Positions 61,267 to 64,000 of a stretch of 64,000 nucleotides of DNA are shown one piece after another. How positions within the stretch are numbered: position 1 is the first letter of the stretch; each line of letters opens with the position of its first letter. The stretch is from Planctomycetaceae bacterium (lineage in GTDB: Bacteria; Planctomycetota; Planctomycetia; Pirellulales; Lacipirellulaceae). The DNA lies in assembly GCA_002702655.1 (NCBI GenBank), contig PABB01000029.1, positions 86,900 to 150,899 of the forward strand. Direction: 5' to 3'. The notes beneath the pieces are model-generated. The model was not told the DNA's origin and did no database searches. It saw only the letters and a program-made list of their open reading frames with translations. Position numbers and translations under genes: made by a program.

Positions 61267-62523
61267 TCAACCTGGGATATTCAGCGCCGTCGGCCCCAGC
61301 GTGGCGAAGGCGAAATCGGCCGGCGGCTGCTCGGTCAGGTACTCGTTGATCGACTCGGCCGAGAGGTTGTCGACCAACTGGCTCACCTCGTCGAGCGTGC
61401 GGACGCGGCCCAGGTGGAACCAATCGCGGGCGATCGCTGCGCTGCGCGCCGACGTCGACTCCTGCTGCATGATCAGGCTGCTTTTGATGCGCGCCTTCAG
61501 GCGGTCCAACTCGGCCTGCTCGACCCCGGCGCCCAGGCGGACCAACTCGGCGTAGGTCACGTCGAGCGTCTCTTGGGCGCGCTCCGCGCTGGTGCCGGCG
61601 TAGCAGAGCACGCGCGCCCGTTCGCGCTGGGTTTGCAGCGAAGCGCTCACCGTGTAACACAGGCCGCGTTTCTCGCGGACTTCGGTGAATAGTCGCGAAC
61701 TCATGCCCCCCGACAGCACGCCCACGGCGGCCCACGCCTGCAGGTACTTGGGGTCTTTGTACGGTACAGACGGATAGGCGATGCCAATGTGGCATTGGTT
61801 GGAATCGTGGTCGATGTGGCCCGCCGTGTCGGCGGGCGCCCGTTCGATGAGCGGTTCGACCGGCACCAGCGGCCAGTCGCCGTAGAGCTGCTCGACCAGG
61901 TCGCGCAGGCGGTCCCACTCGAACTTGCCGGCGACGCCCAGGATGGCGCCGTTGGGCCGATAGTGCAGTGCCCAGTGGCGCTTGATTTCCGCCGGGGTGG
62001 CCGCCAGCACGCCCTCTTCGGCGCCGTGGCTCGCCCGCCCCCAGGGATCGGGGTAGGTCCGCCTGCGCAGTTCGACCATCAGCCGCTGCGAGGGATCGTC
62101 CTCCACGCCGCGGATTTCCTGGATGCAAACTTGCCGGGCCGCGTCGACCTGATCGTTGGGCAAGTGCGGCCGGCGAACAATGTCGGCAAAGATGGCCAGC
62201 GCGTCGGGCAGGTTTTCCGCCAACGTGGCGCCGCTGAAACTCGATTGCGACGCGCCGACCGACTCGCCCCGTTCGACGCCCAGGTTCTCCAGGTCGTTAA
62301 TCAGCGCCCGGCCGTCGCGGTCGCCGGCGCCGCGGAGCACCATGTCGCACACCAGGCCTGACAATCCGAGGCGGTCGGCCGGCTCGGTGCTGTAGCCGGC
62401 CGGGGTGAGCAGCGTGAGCGCCGCCGACTGCATGGTGGGGATCGGTTCGGCCAGCAGCACCAAGCCGTTGTCGAACTGATGCACCTTGGCAGGGCGGTCG
62501 TGAAGAACTGGGCTGGCGGTCAT
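61267..62523 (-). CDS. M16 family peptidase-like (inactive subunit)
   Basis: This 418-residue M16 homolog lacks the HxxEH motif; LGLSGLVCDMVLRG stands at its position. The C-terminal domain keeps RLFTEVREKRGLCY, the Arg/Tyr pair typical of the non-catalytic partner, which positions substrate. It is upstream of the catalytic subunit in the same operon. ATG 62523 is chosen; the frame extends to 62604 without homologous residues. It is analogous to the alpha/beta pairs of mitochondrial processing peptidase. Confidence 0.92.
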   Translation of the reverse strand: MTASPVLHDRPAKVHQFDNGLVLLAEPIPTMQSAALTLLTPAGYSTEPADRLGLSGLVCDMVLRGAGDRDGRALINDLENLGVERGESVGASQSSFSGATLAENLPDALAIFADIVRRPHLPNDQVDAARQVCIQEIRGVEDDPSQRLMVELRRRTYPDPWGRASHGAEEGVLAATPAEIKRHWALHYRPNGAILGVAGKFEWDRLRDLVEQLYGDWPLVPVEPLIERAPADTAGHIDHDSNQCHIGIAYPSVPYKDPKYLQAWAAVGVLSGGMSSRLFTEVREKRGLCYTVSASLQTQRERARVLCYAGTSAERAQETLDVTYAELVRLGAGVEQAELDRLKARIKSSLIMQQESTSARSAAIARDWFHLGRVRTLDEVSQLVDNLSAESINEYLTEQPPADFAFATLGPTALNIPG

Positions 62524-62627
62524 TGGGCGGGCGGATCCCTCCAGGTCGGCAAAGCAGTCGCAACGCAAGCCTCCGAAGGTACCGAGACGCCGCCTGAGGG
62601 ACAACTGCCAGCAACGACGCGCGGCAG

Positions 62628-63218
62628 CTAAACGGCGGCGGCCGGATTGGCCGGAACCACCGGCTCGACCGCTTTGTAGAGGGTTTTGACGGACCGGAAC
62701 CCGGTCTGGCGGTACAGGCTGACCGCCTGATGATTCTCGGCGGTCACCTCCAGCGACGCCCGCGAGACGCCCACTTGCTGCAGCCCCGCCAGCGCGGCGG
62801 TCAGCAGCGCTTTGGCGACGCCCCGCCCGCGGTGCAGCGGCGTGACGCCGATATTCTGCAGGTTCGCCTTGTGACGGCTAACCCGGATCGCTTGGATCGT
62901 GCCGCAATACTCGGTTAACCGCTCGCCGGCGCCAACGTACTCGGCCAGCCAAGTCGCCTCGGGGATAAAACCGTCCTTGTCAGCGATCTCGCGCATTAAA
63001 CGAACGCAACTGGCCTGCTGGCTGAAGCAGGGAAAGACGACTGCATCCAACTCGTCGCAGAACGAGAGAAATTTGACTTCGCCGTGCGCCTCGACCAATT
63101 CGGGAGACCACGACAGCAGTCGATAATCGGAACAACAGCGGACCTCCGGCGCAGACCAGCGACGCAGGTCGAGCTCCATGCGGAACCGCTTGTAGTATCG
63201 ATTTTTGAAGTTGCGCAT
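62628..63218 (-). CDS. GNAT family N-acetyltransferase
   Basis: This 196-residue protein has a GNAT domain in its C-terminal half; the acetyl-CoA binding motif is ANLQNIGVTPLHRGRGVAKALL (Q/RxxGxG/A as RGRGVA), followed by SLEVTAENHQAVSLYRQTGF. The N-terminal 85 residues are a less conserved extension. Substrate unknown. Start ATG 63218 lies upstream of a basic stretch RYYKRFR. It is 105 bases upstream of the inactive M16 gene on the same strand, not clearly an operon. Confidence 0.88.
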   Translation of the reverse strand: MRNFKNRYYKRFRMELDLRRWSAPEVRCCSDYRLLSWSPELVEAHGEVKFLSFCDELDAVVFPCFSQQASCVRLMREIADKDGFIPEATWLAEYVGAGERLTEYCGTIQAIRVSRHKANLQNIGVTPLHRGRGVAKALLTAALAGLQQVGVSRASLEVTAENHQAVSLYRQTGFRSVKTLYKAVEPVVPANPAAAV

Positions 63219-63427
63219 TGTTCGGCGGAGATGCGGGACCGAGTGCGCGGGGGCAGGGGGGATCCGCAGCCGAGTGCGGCCGGCCGCGGGTCTGCCGTAA
63301 GAATACCATGACCAGCGGTTTCAGCCAGCAAAATGGCGTTCCCGGGCGGGAGAAACTGCAAGAATGTCGCCGCCCTGGCGGCGGTGCGACCGGCGCGACC
63401 GCTGCAAACTTTCGCATCGCGTTGAGC

Positions 63428-63847
63428 CTAGCGTTCGAGACGCTCGGTGAGCCGGCGAAAGCACTCTAAAGTCTGCGGGCTCACATGGTGCTCGATGCCC
63501 TCGGTGTCAATCTCCGCCGTGCGCTGGCTCACGCCGATTGCCCGCAGGAATTGGTAGACAGTTTCGTGACGCCGGCGCGATTCGTTGGCCAGCTTTCGCC
63601 CCGCGGTCGTCAGTTCCAGCGGGGCGTAGGCGTCGGGCTTGACCAGCCCCTCGCGGCGCAGGCGGGCCACGACTTTGCTGACCGTCACGTGGCTCACATC
63701 GAACTGGCGCGCGAGATCGACTACGCGACACCGCCCGTCCGCGGCGATCATTTCGGCGATCGCCTCCACGTAGTCCTCGGCCGTCTCCTGCGCATGATCG
63801 TTGCGCGTCCGGCGATGGCGGTCGGCGGAAGCGGCGGGCTTGGACAT
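63428..63847 (-). CDS. mntR: MntR-like DtxR family regulator
   Basis: This 139-residue metal-dependent repressor has a winged-helix DNA-binding domain (TAEDYVEAIAEM, then VVDLARQFDVSHVTVSKVVARLRREGLV) and a dimer domain with metal ligand residues in GIEHHVSPQTLECF. This matches MntR of the short proteobacterial type, which has no SH3-like domain. It would sense Mn2+ and repress Mn uptake genes. No mntH or other target gene is in the window; the final 150 bases before the edge hold no visible operator. Confidence 0.88.
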   Translation of the reverse strand: MSKPAASADRHRRTRNDHAQETAEDYVEAIAEMIAADGRCRVVDLARQFDVSHVTVSKVVARLRREGLVKPDAYAPLELTTAGRKLANESRRRHETVYQFLRAIGVSQRTAEIDTEGIEHHVSPQTLECFRRLTERLER

Positions 63848-63972
63848 CAGGACTGTTCCGGAAGGGCAGAGGAGGGCGGAGGCTGACCTCAGTATACGCA
63901 GCGTCGCGGATACCGCGAAGCCGCGCGGGTCGGGCGGCCAGACGCGGCGCCGATCGTATGAAGGACAGACAT

Positions 63973-63995
63973 GCAGGGGCGGGCGAGGCCCCTGC
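63973..63995. repeat. short palindrome at the window end
   Basis: GCAGGGGC (63973-63980) pairs with GCCCCTGC (63988-63995) over a 7-nt loop. It may be a terminator or another palindromic repeat; the context is cut by the window. Confidence 0.5.
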
Positions 63996-64000
63996 CGAGC

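Noticed and set aside
1-64000. rRNA and tRNA genes
   Set aside because: No cloverleaf with T-loop consensus or rRNA-like stretch was seen by eye; a covariance-model scan could not be run.
63848-64000. Possible gene fragment at the window end
   Set aside because: The 153 bases upstream of mntR show only a palindrome and no convincing frame.

Overview
This window looks like the chromosome of a planctomycete, most likely of the order Pirellulales. The evidence is high-GC sequence; an H4MPT (tetrahydromethanopterin)-type C1 cofactor gene set, which among bacteria is typical of methylotrophs and planctomycetes; a PEP-CTERM protein with the DFDVDG...GGDFLAWQRG dockerin-like tail common in Pirellulales; a giant LamG protein; exported PQQ-propeller proteins; and many short palindromic intergenic repeats. 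No rRNA, tRNA, CRISPR array or phage was seen. The taxonomic call is inference from gene content.

Layout. 1-6079 (minus strand): a tightly coupled operon of an SDR oxidoreductase, a dihydropteroate-synthase-like protein, pabB, pabA, a DUF447 protein and a beta-RFAP-synthase-like GHMP protein cut by the window edge. It would make p-aminobenzoate and use it for methanopterin-type pterin synthesis. 6325-13168 (plus): a membrane-anchored PQQ-like propeller, a two-CBS-domain protein and a 1463-residue secreted protein with five LamG modules. 13323-25353: a hybrid type II secretion/type IV pilus locus with a degenerate receiver, GspE, GspF, seven pilin-like or PilX-like proteins (one divergent), a PilM-PilN fusion, PilO, a secretin and a PilP-like lipoprotein.

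25380-30592 (minus): a four-gene ABC exporter operon with large membrane components. 30868-33648: a large exported protein of unknown function. 33673-35679: lipA and cysK. 36351-39651: a PEP-CTERM-associated-repeat protein and a second PQQ-propeller protein, surrounded by palindromes. 39827-43750: a fused HyuA-HyuB oxoprolinase/hydantoinase carrying an in-frame repeat insertion. 43829-44425: a REP-associated (RAYT) transposase embedded in its own REP sequences. 44538-49931: an exported unknown, a CbiX-like chelatase, RarA, a small membrane protein and soluble transhydrogenase.

50135-57015: a GGCT-like protein followed by a minus-strand signalling array of one PAS histidine kinase and five response regulators (two with HDOD output, one with a degenerate HD-like output), punctuated by copies of an intergenic repeat. 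57417-59509: KtrB/KtrA potassium uptake. 59923-62523: an active/inactive M16 peptidase pair. 62628-63847: a GNAT acetyltransferase and an MntR-like regulator.

The most unusual features are the signalling array, the coupled pAba-to-methanopterin operon whose SDR has Phe in place of the catalytic Tyr, the degenerate receiver heading the secretion locus, and the set of intergenic repeats, several with a 7-nt period, one of which has inserted in frame into a metabolic gene.
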